Shown here piece by piece: positions 35,548 through 44,742 of a stretch of 64,000 nt of DNA (positions within the stretch are counted from its first letter, which is position 1; the number at the start of each line of letters is the position of its first letter). Location of the stretch: contig NZ_FNSD01000001.1 in NCBI RefSeq assembly GCF_900105625.1, positions 3,038,001 through 3,102,000 on the forward strand. Reading direction: 5' to 3'. The position numbers and the translations under genes are program-made. This stretch comes from Terriglobus roseus (GTDB lineage: Bacteria > Acidobacteriota > Terriglobia > Terriglobales > Acidobacteriaceae). The notes under the pieces are model-generated. The model was not told the DNA's origin and made no database searches. It saw only the letters and a program-made list of their open reading frames with translations.

Positions 35548-35979
35548 ATGACGCAACCCAAAGACCCGCAGGACCACACCATCGGTGTCACAACGGCCGA
35601 AGTCAACGACCGCAGATACCTGGTGCGTCCCTACGACGACAAGCCCGTCGTAGAAGTAGCGGAGGGGGTTGTTGCCTGCCTGCATTGCGGTAACCCAAGC
35701 TTCCGAAGGTCGCGTCTGCGCTTTACGGACATCCTCGAAGTTCTGATGATGCGTTACCCCGTGCGCTGCACCCGCTGCGGCCAGCGGCAGTACACCGACT
35801 TTAATGTCGCCATGCTCTCATTCCCGCCACGGTCCGCAGGCCCGCGAGCCGACGATCAGGAATCATGGAAGCGGTGGACGGACCCGTCTCTGCCCGGCCA
35901 GGCTCTTGCGCGCCCGCTCTCCACCGCCCTCGGGCCGCGCGCACAAAGGCTTGAAGCGAACTCGCTGCGTCGCGACTAG
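35548..35979 (+). CDS. small zinc-ribbon protein, unknown function
   Basis: A protein of about 143 residues whose centre holds two CxxC pairs, CLHCG and CTRCG, about 35 residues apart, which probably bind one zinc. Between them lies SRLRFTDILEVLMMRYPVR. The C-terminal third is Pro/Arg rich and likely disordered. It has no known family that I can name. GTG 35539 is an alternative start. It precedes murJ by 74 bp on the same strand. Confidence 0.65.
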   Translation: MTQPKDPQDHTIGVTTAEVNDRRYLVRPYDDKPVVEVAEGVVACLHCGNPSFRRSRLRFTDILEVLMMRYPVRCTRCGQRQYTDFNVAMLSFPPRSAGPRADDQESWKRWTDPSLPGQALARPLSTALGPRAQRLEANSLRRD

Positions 35980-36053
35980 CGATGCCGGAGCGTACCGTGA
36001 CCTGCGGGGCAGACAGAGACATCTGACATCGCCCGCAGTTCTGCCGGTGCGAG

Positions 36054-37712
36054 TTGGCTAGAATCAATCCAGCTTTGACTGACACCACACCATCCAGAGG
36101 CAGGATCGCAGCGCTGTTGCGCCCAGGCGGTTCGTCGTCCGCTTACTCCGCATCGTTGCTGCTCATGATTTCCGCGCTGCTCAGTGGCGTACTCGGGCTG
36201 GTGCGCAGCAGCCTTATCGCGTACTTCTTCGGCGCGGGCGGCTCCGTCGACGCTTATAACGCTGCCTTCGAACTGCCGGAGACGATCAACTACCTGCTGA
36301 TTGGCGGCGTCGCGTCGACAACCTTTATCAAGCTGCTGACGCAGTATGAGGCCGAGGGTCGGCAGGAAGAGGGCGACCGGGCACTCTCAAACATCCTGAA
36401 CGTGATGTTGACGGTTCTGGCCGTGGCCGCGCTGCTGGGGATGGCGATTGCGCCGCTCTATGTGAAGTACAAGTTCCACAACTTCTACTCGGAAGAGACG
36501 GCGCGGCAGTGCGTCTGGATGACTCGTTGCCTCCTTTTCAATCCGCTGCTGTTGCTGTCAGGTGGTGTCTTTGGCTCGCGGCTGATGGCGAAGAAGATCT
36601 TCTTCTACCAGGCACTGCAACCGCTGGTCTACAACGGTGGCATCATCCTGGGGCTCGTGCTGCTGCATGCTCGCTTTGGTATCTATTCGCTGGCGATCGG
36701 CGCCGTGACCGGCGCAGTCCTTGGCATGTTTGCCCTGAACCTGGTGGGGGCGCGGTCCATCGGAATGCGGTGGTCGCCGGAGTATGACTGGAAACACCCG
36801 GCCCTGCGGGAGTGGATCCGGCTAAGTCTGCCCCTGATGCTTGGGCAGTCGCTGGTCACCCTGGATCCCCAGATCCGCAGCTATTTCGCGAGTGAGGTGA
36901 AGGGCGCGGTTGCCTTGATGAGCTACTCGCGCCAGTTGTTCAACTCGCCCATGACGGTGATCGGCCCGGCTGCGGGCGCGGCGTCACTGCCGTTTTTTGC
37001 GTCACTCTGGGCGAAGGCGGATGTTGCAGCCTTCAGTGCGGCGGTGAATCGCTCGGTCTCTCGCCTCCTGTCGGTCAGCCTGTTGCTCACGGCATTGTTG
37101 ATCGCCCTGGCCTATCCGATCGTCGATGTGGCGCTGCGCCGTGGACGTTTCCACGCCAGTGACGCTTCCGCCGCAGCACAGTTGTTCGTGCTGTTCTGCC
37201 TGTCGCTGATCTTCTGGACCTCGCAGAACCTCTACGCGCGAGCCTTTTACGGCGCGGGCAATACATTGACTCCCATGATCTCCGGCACGGTCGTTACGGT
37301 GCTTTCCCTACCGGTGTACTGGCTCCTGTTCCACACGAACGGTGTGCGTGGACTGGTCATCGCATCCGACCTCGGCATTGGGGCGCACATGATCTCGCTG
37401 GCCGTCCTGTTGCATCGCAAGCGCATGGTCAGCCTTACGGAACTGCAGTGGCTCGAGCTGGGCAAGGCGCTGCTGGCATCGCTCGCAAGCGGATCTGCCG
37501 CGGCGCTTGTGCTGCACGTGCTCCCGCTTGGCACAAGCCACGCAGCCAATTTCATCCGACTGGTGCTCGGTTCCGCTGTCTGGCTGGGTGTGGCCCTCGG
37601 TCTGTTGGTGGCCATGAAGTCCTCGCTGCCCGCAGCGGTGTTGAGGCGCCGGTCTGCGAATGTGCAACTGCCTATCCGCGTCAACGCAACGGACGCACCG
37701 GATCGGAACTAG
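36054..37712 (+). CDS. murJ: lipid II flippase MurJ (MviN)
   Basis: Moves lipid II across the inner membrane for peptidoglycan synthesis. The 552-residue protein has about 14 hydrophobic segments and MOP-superfamily landmarks: SALLSGVLGLVRSSLIAYFF, DAYNAAFELPETINYLLIGG, and the later QNLYARAFYGAGNTLTPM repeat-like block. The start is TTG with no strong ribosome binding site, so the exact N-terminus is uncertain. Core charged residues such as the Arg in GLVRSS are present. Confidence 0.9.
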   Translation: MARINPALTDTTPSRGRIAALLRPGGSSSAYSASLLLMISALLSGVLGLVRSSLIAYFFGAGGSVDAYNAAFELPETINYLLIGGVASTTFIKLLTQYEAEGRQEEGDRALSNILNVMLTVLAVAALLGMAIAPLYVKYKFHNFYSEETARQCVWMTRCLLFNPLLLLSGGVFGSRLMAKKIFFYQALQPLVYNGGIILGLVLLHARFGIYSLAIGAVTGAVLGMFALNLVGARSIGMRWSPEYDWKHPALREWIRLSLPLMLGQSLVTLDPQIRSYFASEVKGAVALMSYSRQLFNSPMTVIGPAAGAASLPFFASLWAKADVAAFSAAVNRSVSRLLSVSLLLTALLIALAYPIVDVALRRGRFHASDASAAAQLFVLFCLSLIFWTSQNLYARAFYGAGNTLTPMISGTVVTVLSLPVYWLLFHTNGVRGLVIASDLGIGAHMISLAVLLHRKRMVSLTELQWLELGKALLASLASGSAAALVLHVLPLGTSHAANFIRLVLGSAVWLGVALGLLVAMKSSLPAAVLRRRSANVQLPIRVNATDAPDRN

Positions 37713-37853
37713 CGTCCAAAGCTCCGCGGGAGGGTATCGTTAAGGCGCGATGCAGGGCATCCGCGGCATGCTCGCAGGCCTGCAAACTGACGATGGCACG
37801 CCGATAATCGCTCTTACGCTGCTACCCTTGAAGGTGGGAAGCAGGCACGCGCA

Positions 37854-39728
37854 ATGGCACAGGAGAAAAAACGGCTCGGCAAGAAACACAGACTGGCGCA
37901 GACACGTCCGCACAAGGGCGCGACGCCGAAGGGCGCAAAGGCATCTGCAACATCAGTTGGCGGAGCTTCGCCGAAGGGCCGCAAGACCGTCTCCGCAAAG
38001 AAGTCGGCCGCGTTCACGAAGAGCAAGGTCCGCACGCAGTCACCGACGCGCATCAAGGGCAAGGCCGTCACCGGCGCCCAGATGGCCGGAGCTGCACAGC
38101 CCGCGGAGAAGGCGCCGTCGAATCGTCCGGTGCGTGGATCGCGTGGCATGGGTGGCGACGAAGGCGTCCGGTCGCGCGTCAATATTGCGTCGCTGAGCGA
38201 CCCGGAGACGGAAAACGCATTCGCGGCGATGCTGCCGCTGATCGAAGATGTCCAGCGCTCGAGCGATTCCATCGTGGCGCCGCTCTTCGCCATCTGCGGC
38301 CGACCGAATGTGGGCAAGAGCACGATCTTTAACCGGCTGACAGGCACCCGCCGCTCCATCGTAGGCGACGAGCCCGGCATCACGCGCGACCGCATCTACG
38401 GCGAAGTCGAGTTCGACGGACGCCTGCTGCGCATCGTGGACACCGGCGGCGTTGTGCCTGATGATGAAGCACTCATTCCATCCGAGATCTTCCGGCAGGC
38501 GCGCATCGCGCTCGAAGAAGCCGAGGCGATTGTGCAGGTGGTCGACGGGCGCGCGGAGCTGACGCAGCCTGATATCGAACTCGCTCGCATTCTGCTCAAG
38601 AGTGGCAAGCCGATCTTCCTGGCCGTAAACAAGATGGACACGGAGAAGATCTCGACCGACGCGGAGAACTTCCGCCAGCTTGGCTTCAAGCAGGTGTTTC
38701 CCGTAAGCGGCGAGCACGGCCTTGGCATGGGAGATCTGCTGGAGGCACTCTCTGCAGCGCTGCCGATGGACGAGGTGGAAGAAGTCGAGGACCTCGGCGA
38801 CATTTATGTCGAAGAGGTAGAAGAGACCGACGAGACGAAGCGTGAGCGCAAACTGCGCAGCCACGGCGAACACATCAGCAAGGAGACGCGCGTCGCGATC
38901 ATCGGCCGGCCAAACGTTGGCAAGTCGACGCTGCTGAACGCGCTCACCGGCACAGGCCGAGCCATTGTGTCACCCATTGCGGGAACGACGCGCGACGCCG
39001 TGGATGAAGTGGTCATGCGGAATGATCACAGCTTCCGCTTCGTCGATACCGCCGGTATTCGTCGCAAAGGCAAGACCACGCTAATGGCGGAGAAGCTCTC
39101 GGTCATCATGGCGCGCAAGCATCTTGAGGCGGCGGACGTTGCGCTGCTGGTGATTGATGCGACCGAAGGTGTCACCGGTCTGGACGCGAACATCGGCGGC
39201 TACGCGCATGAGAGTGGTCGCAGCGTCATCATTGTCGTCAACAAGTGGGACGAAGTCACGACCGGTCGCATGCGTCCGGACGGCAAGGACGACTACGAGG
39301 ACGGCAAGGCCCCGGCCGACATCAAGGCCTACACCGAGCAGGTCCGCGATGCTCTGAAGTATCTCGACTATGCACCGCTGCTGTTCATCAGTGCGAAGGA
39401 CGGCATCAACGTCGAAGAGGTCTTTAAGAAGGTGCAGCTGGTTGCGCGCGAACGTCGCAAGCGCGTCACGACTGGCCAGATGAATCGCTTCCTCGACACG
39501 GTCGAGTTCGAGAAGGCCGGAGTACCGTACAACAAGCGTCTGCGGATCTATTACATGACGCAGGCTGCGGTTGCGCCGCCGACGTTCGTGCTGTTCACGG
39601 ATCGCGACGTGAAGCTGCACTTCTCCTACGAGCGCTTCCTCGAGAACCAGATCCGGGCCAGCTTCAAGTTCATTGGCTCACCCATCTGGTTCAAGGTGCG
39701 CGCACGCAACAAGAAGAAGGAAGAGTAG
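37854..39728 (+). CDS. der: GTPase Der (EngA) with long basic N-terminal extension
   Basis: A ribosome-assembly GTPase with two tandem G domains: GRPNVGKS at residues 149-156 and at 351-358, with DTGG/DTAG, NKMD and NKWD motifs, then the C-terminal KH-like domain (TTGQMNRFLD, RIYYMTQ, RASFKFIGSPIWFKVR). The core length is normal. The first ~140 residues are an extra Lys/Ala/Ser-rich, low-complexity stretch (AQEKKRLGKKHRLAQTRPHK), likely disordered and RNA-binding. ATG 37854 is the first start. Confidence 0.93.
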   Translation: MAQEKKRLGKKHRLAQTRPHKGATPKGAKASATSVGGASPKGRKTVSAKKSAAFTKSKVRTQSPTRIKGKAVTGAQMAGAAQPAEKAPSNRPVRGSRGMGGDEGVRSRVNIASLSDPETENAFAAMLPLIEDVQRSSDSIVAPLFAICGRPNVGKSTIFNRLTGTRRSIVGDEPGITRDRIYGEVEFDGRLLRIVDTGGVVPDDEALIPSEIFRQARIALEEAEAIVQVVDGRAELTQPDIELARILLKSGKPIFLAVNKMDTEKISTDAENFRQLGFKQVFPVSGEHGLGMGDLLEALSAALPMDEVEEVEDLGDIYVEEVEETDETKRERKLRSHGEHISKETRVAIIGRPNVGKSTLLNALTGTGRAIVSPIAGTTRDAVDEVVMRNDHSFRFVDTAGIRRKGKTTLMAEKLSVIMARKHLEAADVALLVIDATEGVTGLDANIGGYAHESGRSVIIVVNKWDEVTTGRMRPDGKDDYEDGKAPADIKAYTEQVRDALKYLDYAPLLFISAKDGINVEEVFKKVQLVARERRKRVTTGQMNRFLDTVEFEKAGVPYNKRLRIYYMTQAAVAPPTFVLFTDRDVKLHFSYERFLENQIRASFKFIGSPIWFKVRARNKKKEE

Positions 39729-39775
39729 TCGCCAGGCGAAGAGGCCGGGAAGTTCGGAAGTCTGTTGTGAAGGAG

Positions 39776-39815
39776 GCCCTGGTTGCCGGGTTCTGAGCCC
39801 CGGTAACCAGGGCCA
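39776..39815 (+). terminator. long stem-loop between der and gnd
   Basis: A 16-bp stem (GGCCCTGGTTGCCGGG with CCCGGTAACCAGGGCC, one G-T wobble) and an 8-nt loop, 47 bp after the der stop. Only ATATTC follows, not a T run, so it may act by Rho, or as an mRNA 3' end. Confidence 0.5.
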
Positions 39816-39909
39816 TATTCGTGAGACGTTCGTCATCCTTTGCGACGGATGCCTGACGGTCCCTTGCCGCTGAATCCTGTATTCTTTCCGTTTTATGGGA
39901 GGGAATCAG

Positions 39910-41370
39910 ATGCCGGAAGCAGCGTGTGACATTGGACTGATCGGTCTTGCCGTGATGGGGCAGAACCTCGTTTTGAACATGAACGACCACGGCTTCACTG
40001 TGGCTGTCTTCAATCGCACCACGTCCAAGGTCGATGACTTTCTGGCCGACGAGGCGAAAGGGACCAAGGTTGTGGGTACGCACTCCATCGCGGAGTTGTG
40101 CCAGAGTTTGAAGCGGCCTCGCCGCATCATGATCATGGTGAAGGCCGGAGCTGTCGTCGATGAGACGATTCAACACATCGTCCCTTTTCTTGAAAAAGGC
40201 GACATCATCATCGATGGCGGCAACTCGCTGTACACGGACAGCACCCGCCGCACGAAGGAGCTGGCGGACAAGGGAATCCTCTTCCTGGGCACTGGGGTCT
40301 CGGGTGGTGAAGAGGGTGCTCGCTTCGGTCCGTCGATCATGCCTGGCGGCAACCCCGAGAGCTGGCCGCACCTGAAGGAGATCTTCCAGTCCATCGCGGC
40401 GAAGGTGGAAGACGGCACGCCCTGCTGCGACTGGGCCGGTCCCGACGGCGCCGGGCATTACGTGAAGATGGTCCACAACGGTATCGAGTACGGCGATATG
40501 CAGTTAATCGGCGAGGCCTACCAGATGCTGAAGGATGGTCTGGGCCTGAGCCCCGACGAGCTGCACGAAGTCTTCGCCGAGTGGAACAAGGGCGAGCTCG
40601 ACAGCTTCCTCATTGAGATCACCGAGAAGATCTTCGCGAAGAAGGATGAGGACGGTAAGCCCATGGTCGACAAGATCCTGGACACGGCCGGGCAGAAGGG
40701 CACGGGCAAGTGGACGGCGATCAATGCGCTGGACCTGGGCCAGCCGGTGACGCTGATCGGCGAGAGTGTCTTTGCGCGATGCCTGTCTTCGTTGAAGGAG
40801 GAGCGTGTTGCTGCGTCGAAGGTCTTCGGCGGCCCTCCAGATATTCCCGCGATCGCGGACAAGGCTGCGTTTATTGAGGATGTTCGTTGCGCGCTGTACT
40901 GCTCCAAGATCATCAGCTACGCACAGGGTTACATGCTGCTGCGGGCTGCGGAAAAAGAGTATGGATGGAAGCTCAACCTTGGCGGCATTGCGCTGATGTG
41001 GCGCGGTGGATGCATCATTCGGTCGGCCTTCCTGGGCAACATCAAGGAAGCGTATGACAAGAATCCTGACCTGACGAACCTGTTGCTGGATGACTTCTTC
41101 AAGGATGCTTTGACGAAGTACGTCGGTCGGTGGCGACGGGCGATTGGGCATGGTGTGGCTGCGGGGATTCCGATGCCGGCGTTTACGACTGCGCTTTCGT
41201 TCTTCGATGGGTATCGGACGGCGACTTTGCCTGCGAATCTGTTGCAGGCTCAGAGGGACTTTTTCGGTGCGCATACGTTTGAACGGGTCGATCAGCCGCG
41301 TGGGAAGTATTTCCATGTGAACTGGACTGGGACGGGCGGGCGCGTGGCTTCTTCTACGTATAACGCCTAG
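39910..41370 (+). CDS. gnd: 6-phosphogluconate dehydrogenase (decarboxylating)
   Basis: Oxidises 6-phosphogluconate to ribulose 5-phosphate with NADP in the pentose phosphate pathway. The 486-residue protein has the Rossmann start IGLAVMGQNLVLNMNDHG, the substrate site GTGVSGGEEGARFGPSIMPGG (within 18 residues of 138), and the HYVKMVHNGIEYGDMQLIGE signature. I chose ATG 39910 because GGGAGGG lies 6 nt upstream; an in-frame ATG at 39895 overlaps that site. The length fits the dimeric enzyme. Confidence 0.95.
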   Translation: MPEAACDIGLIGLAVMGQNLVLNMNDHGFTVAVFNRTTSKVDDFLADEAKGTKVVGTHSIAELCQSLKRPRRIMIMVKAGAVVDETIQHIVPFLEKGDIIIDGGNSLYTDSTRRTKELADKGILFLGTGVSGGEEGARFGPSIMPGGNPESWPHLKEIFQSIAAKVEDGTPCCDWAGPDGAGHYVKMVHNGIEYGDMQLIGEAYQMLKDGLGLSPDELHEVFAEWNKGELDSFLIEITEKIFAKKDEDGKPMVDKILDTAGQKGTGKWTAINALDLGQPVTLIGESVFARCLSSLKEERVAASKVFGGPPDIPAIADKAAFIEDVRCALYCSKIISYAQGYMLLRAAEKEYGWKLNLGGIALMWRGGCIIRSAFLGNIKEAYDKNPDLTNLLLDDFFKDALTKYVGRWRRAIGHGVAAGIPMPAFTTALSFFDGYRTATLPANLLQAQRDFFGAHTFERVDQPRGKYFHVNWTGTGGRVASSTYNA

Positions 41371-41389
41371 ATGGTTGTTGGTTTGGGGA

Positions 41390-41415
41390 GGGCGCCGCGA
41401 ACGCGGCGCCCTTTT
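41390..41415 (+). terminator. rho-independent terminator of gnd
   Basis: GGGCGCCGC pairs with GCGGCGCCC around a GAAC tetraloop, followed by four T. It lies 19 bp after the gnd stop. Confidence 0.85.
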
Positions 41416-41651
41416 GTGTTGGAGACCGTGCAGGATGGCGACGCGGCGTCGCGAGGTGTTGGAAGCGGAGACGTAGGTTTATTTCCGGCCGGTACGAAAA
41501 ACTAAACCTCAGTTGCTAAAGCCCGTTTTGTTGGTGAGGTCCTTGGCACAGCTGAAGCTGTGCCCTTCCGGGCGCCTGGCATTCGTGGTTGGGCGCGGAA
41601 CGCGGGAGACGATGTCTCCGCTTCGCTGCGGGATGACAAGCGTTGGATAGC
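41416..41651. repeat. intergenic stretch with REP-like hairpins
   Basis: No ORF is credible here. A perfect palindromic hairpin GGCACAGCTGAAGCTGTGCC is at 41545-41564, and GGAGAC-GAT-GTCTCC at 41605-41619. The first follows the same GGCA..GCT..AGC..TGCC pattern as hairpins near 63684 and 63789. Confidence 0.5.
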
Positions 41652-42038
41652 TTAGATTCGTCCGGCGGAACGTAGCGCGGCAATCTCATCATCCGTGAAG
41701 ACGCGCGAACGGATGTGAAACCGCACGCCTTCGCCGTTATCCAGCGAGAACATGCCGCCGCGACCCGGCACAACGTCCAGCGTGAGTTCGGTGTGTTTCC
41801 AGTATTCGAATTGCGGGCCGGACATGTAGAAGGGCGTCTCGCCCAGTGTGCCGAGCAGGACGTCCTGATCGCCCACGAGGAACTCGCCGCGCGGATAGCA
41901 CATGGGGGACGAGCCGTCGCAGCAGCCGCCGCTCTGATGGAACATGAGTGGGCCGTGCTTCGCTTCGAGCTTCTCCATGAGCACGCTTGCCGCAGGCGTG
42001 CGAAGGACCTGTATCGGGATGGTTGGTGTTGCGCTCAT
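41652..42038 (-). CDS. DUF779 protein, partner of aldehyde dehydrogenase
   Basis: A 128-residue protein of the DUF779 family. The Cys-rich block HQSGGCCDGSSPMCYP and the later GPQFEYWKHTELTLDVVPGRG are recognisable. Genes of this family usually sit directly after AldB-type aldehyde dehydrogenases, as here, and are thought to help that enzyme; the mechanism is unknown. The start at 42038 is preferred by homology, but its ribosome binding site is poor. An in-frame ATG at 42074 lies at the edge of a 19-bp inverted repeat. Confidence 0.85.
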   Translation of the reverse strand: MSATPTIPIQVLRTPAASVLMEKLEAKHGPLMFHQSGGCCDGSSPMCYPRGEFLVGDQDVLLGTLGETPFYMSGPQFEYWKHTELTLDVVPGRGGMFSLDNGEGVRFHIRSRVFTDDEIAALRSAGRI

Positions 42039-42054
42039 GGGTGTCGGTCGTTTC

Positions 42055-42164
42055 GCCCTCCCGCAGCGCAGCATCGAGTTGGCTGCATGCCTGCTTCAGT
42101 AATCCGGAGCATCTGCTTGGCGGATCAGCATTCGTGCAGGCCCGGTGCTGCGCTGCGGGAGGGC
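42055..42164. repeat. 19-bp perfect inverted repeat in the ald-DUF779 gap
   Basis: GCCCTCCCGCAGCGCAGCA (42055-42073) is matched by its exact reverse complement at 42146-42164, with 72 bp between. The pair brackets almost the whole gap between the two genes. It could fold the intergenic mRNA or be the remnant of a small mobile element. Confidence 0.6.
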
Positions 42165-42171
42165 AAACCCT

Positions 42172-43701
42172 TTAAAAGAAGCCCAGCTTGTTCGGACTGT
42201 AGCTGACGAGAACGTTCTTCGTCTGCTGGTAGTGATGAATCATCATCTTGTGGTTTTCGCGGCCGATGCCGCTCTGCTTGTAGCCGCCGAAGGCTGCGTG
42301 GGCGGGGTAGAGGTGATAGCAGTTGGTCCAGACGCGACCTGCTTCAATGCCGCGGCCGAAGTTGAAGGCGCGATTCATGTCGCGTGTCCAGACACCGGCG
42401 CCCAGGCCGTAGAGGGTGTCGTTTGCGATCTCGAGCGCTTCGTCTTCTGTCTTGAAGGTGGTGACCGAAACGACCGGTCCGAAAATTTCCTCTTGGAAGA
42501 TGCGCATCTTGTTATTGCCTTCGAAGACAGTGGGCTGCACGTAGAAGCCATTGGCGAGGTCTCCCGGCATGTCGGCTCGCTTGCCGCCTGTGAGTACCTT
42601 CGCGCCCTCCTGCTTGCCGATGTCCATGTAGCTCAGGATCTTTTCAAGCTGCTCGGACGAGGCCTGCGCGCCGATCATGGTGGATTTGTCGAGCGGTGAG
42701 CCCTGCTTGATGGCCTCGACGCGCTGGATAGCGCGTTCCATGAAGCGGTCATAGATGCTCTGCTGGACGAGTGCTCGTGAGGGGCAGGTGCAGACTTCGC
42801 CCTGGTTGAGGGCGAACATGGCGAAGCCTTCCAGAGCCTTATCGAAGAACGCATCGTCTTCGCGCATGACGTCTTCGAAGAAGATATTCGGGCTCTTGCC
42901 GCCGAGTTCGAGTGTGACGGGGATCAGGTTCTGCGAGGCGTACTGCATGATCAGGCGGCCGGTCGTCGTCTCGCCGGTGAAGGCGATCTTCTTGATGCGC
43001 GGCGACGATGCGAGCGGCTTGCCTGCTTCCAGACCGAAGCCGTTGACGACGTTGAGCACGCCCGGCGGCAGGATGTCTTCGATGAGGCCCATGAAGACGA
43101 GGATGGAGAGCGGTGTCTGTTCTGCGGGCTTCAGCACGACGGTGTTGCCGGCGGCCAGTGCGGGTGCGAGCTTCCATGCGGCCATCAGCAACGGGAAGTT
43201 CCACGGGATGATGAGGCCGACGACGCCGAGCGGTTCGTTGTAGTGGTAGGCGACGGTGGTCGCGTCGATCTCGGAGATGGTGCCCTCTTCCGCGCGGATG
43301 ACGCCGGCGAAGTAGCGGAAGTGATCGATCATCAGCGGCAGGTCGGCAGCCATGGTCTCGCGGATGGGCTTGCCGTTATCCCACGTCTCGACGGTTGCGA
43401 GCAGCTCCAGATTGTCCTCGATCCGCTGTGCGATGCGCTCAAGCAGGCGGCCGCGCTCCGTGGTGCTGGTGCGACCCCACGCGGCGCGGGCGGCGTGTGC
43501 GGCGTCGAGTGCCTTGTCGACGTCGGCGGCGTTGGAACGGGCGATCTGGCAGAGGACTTCGCCGGTGACGGGTGTGACGTTGTCGAAGTACTGGCCGCTG
43601 GCCGGCGCGATCCATCGACCGCCGATGTAGTTGTCGTACTGCTTGCGCAGGTGCAGGGGATGGTCGCCGGTGGCGGGATTCAGTGCAGGTGTCGTGGCCA
43701 T
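42172..43701 (-). CDS. NAD(P)-dependent aldehyde dehydrogenase, AldB/ExaC type
   Basis: Oxidises aldehydes to acids. The 509-residue protein has all ALDH features: the [20 protein letters not shown] cofactor motif, [10 protein letters not shown], the catalytic Glu in [11 protein letters not shown], and Cys304 in [12 protein letters not shown], a form typical of AldB/ExaC acetaldehyde dehydrogenases. The start at 43701 has AAGGAG upstream. Downstream DUF779 supports the AldB-type call. Exact substrate not shown. Confidence 0.92.
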   Translation of the reverse strand: MATTPALNPATGDHPLHLRKQYDNYIGGRWIAPASGQYFDNVTPVTGEVLCQIARSNAADVDKALDAAHAARAAWGRTSTTERGRLLERIAQRIEDNLELLATVETWDNGKPIRETMAADLPLMIDHFRYFAGVIRAEEGTISEIDATTVAYHYNEPLGVVGLIIPWNFPLLMAAWKLAPALAAGNTVVLKPAEQTPLSILVFMGLIEDILPPGVLNVVNGFGLEAGKPLASSPRIKKIAFTGETTTGRLIMQYASQNLIPVTLELGGKSPNIFFEDVMREDDAFFDKALEGFAMFALNQGEVCTCPSRALVQQSIYDRFMERAIQRVEAIKQGSPLDKSTMIGAQASSEQLEKILSYMDIGKQEGAKVLTGGKRADMPGDLANGFYVQPTVFEGNNKMRIFQEEIFGPVVSVTTFKTEDEALEIANDTLYGLGAGVWTRDMNRAFNFGRGIEAGRVWTNCYHLYPAHAAFGGYKQSGIGRENHKMMIHHYQQTKNVLVSYSPNKLGFF

Positions 43702-44031
43702 GTCAATGGGCTCCTTCGCTGCGAACACAGGGCACGTCGGCCCCGGGGAGATCGCAGCGGCGAAAATCTTACTCCCGCTGCGGCTGTGATGTCGCGCGGA
43801 GTTAGAAATGTCGCATCTCGAACAAACGCATCTGTCGCTGTCTGTCCAGAAAACGGTGAACGGTCCGAGAGTTCGGGTGCCCCATTCTTCGGCGGTCTCA
43901 TCGCGAGAGGGTAGGGTTCACACACCGTGCGAATCGTTTCTCCGTTTCAGCCTGACATCATGGATGGTCGCGCTTCGCGCGACACCCATCCTTTGCTTCG
44001 CAAAAGATGGGGCGCCCGGAGGGGGCACAAC
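43702..44031. repeat. 330-bp intergenic region with REP-like hairpins
   Basis: No gene is seen. The right half holds stacked hairpins: GTCGCGC-TTC-GCGCGAC at 43967-43983 and CCCATCCTTTGC-TTC-GCAAAAGATGGG at 43985-44011. An imperfect one around 43880-43920 starts CCCATTCTTCGGCGG. These look like dispersed acidobacterial repeats and could also end the msrA-side or ald-side transcripts. Confidence 0.5.
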
Positions 44032-44703
44032 TTACTGGCCCTTGTAGTCCACGAAGAGGTCCGGGTACTCGCGCTTCAGTGCGTCGATTTTTGGGCGGTC
44101 GCAGGTCTGGATGTAGGGGTTGTTTGGGTTATGGAGGGCGTAGTCCTGGTGGTAGTCTTCGCCGCGGTAGAAGCCCTTCAGTGGTGTCACCTCGGTCACG
44201 ATCTTCGACTTGAAGGCATGCGCCGCGTCGAGTTGTGCGATGTAGGCCTGCGCGATACGCTGCTGCTCCGGTGTGTTGAAGAAGATGGCTGAGCGATATG
44301 ACGTGCCTTCATCCGGTCCCTGGCGATTCAGTTGTGTTGGGTCGTGCGCGACGGAGAAGAAGATGCGGAGCAGGCCGCCGTAGGTGATGATGGCGGGGTC
44401 ATAGGTGACCTCGACCGACTCGGCGTGGCCGGTGGTCTCGGTGGTGACCTGGTCATAGGTGGCAGTGGAGGCTTTACCGCCTGCGTAGCCGACGACAGTC
44501 TTCTTCACGCCCTTGACGCGCTCAAAAACGCTCTGCGTGCCCCAGAAACATCCGCCGGCGAAGACGGCCACCTGCAACTTGCCCGGAGCCTTCGCAACAT
44601 CCTGTGACGGAATCGGGAAGGTGCCGCGATCCACCGCGTGGCCGTACAGCGGCACAGCGAGTGTGGTGGCGAGAACGGCGAAACGGATCGAGCGAGCGAA
44701 CAT
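44032..44703 (-). CDS. msrA: exported peptide-methionine (S)-S-oxide reductase
   Basis: Repairs oxidised methionine. The 223-residue protein has a signal peptide (RFAVLATTLAVPLYGHA) and the MsrA active site AGGCFWGTQ with Cys52, then GYAGG, TGHAESV and the YHQDY block. Further Cys near the C-terminus (QTCDRPK) could act in recycling. TGAGG lies 7 nt before the ATG at 44703. Export suggests repair of envelope proteins. It follows the beta-lactamase-fold gene by 39 bp on the same strand. Confidence 0.92.
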   Translation of the reverse strand: MFARSIRFAVLATTLAVPLYGHAVDRGTFPIPSQDVAKAPGKLQVAVFAGGCFWGTQSVFERVKGVKKTVVGYAGGKASTATYDQVTTETTGHAESVEVTYDPAIITYGGLLRIFFSVAHDPTQLNRQGPDEGTSYRSAIFFNTPEQQRIAQAYIAQLDAAHAFKSKIVTEVTPLKGFYRGEDYHQDYALHNPNNPYIQTCDRPKIDALKREYPDLFVDYKGQ

Positions 44704-44742
44704 GCGAAACCTCACGCAGAATTGGACGCACGCGCTGCTGCG

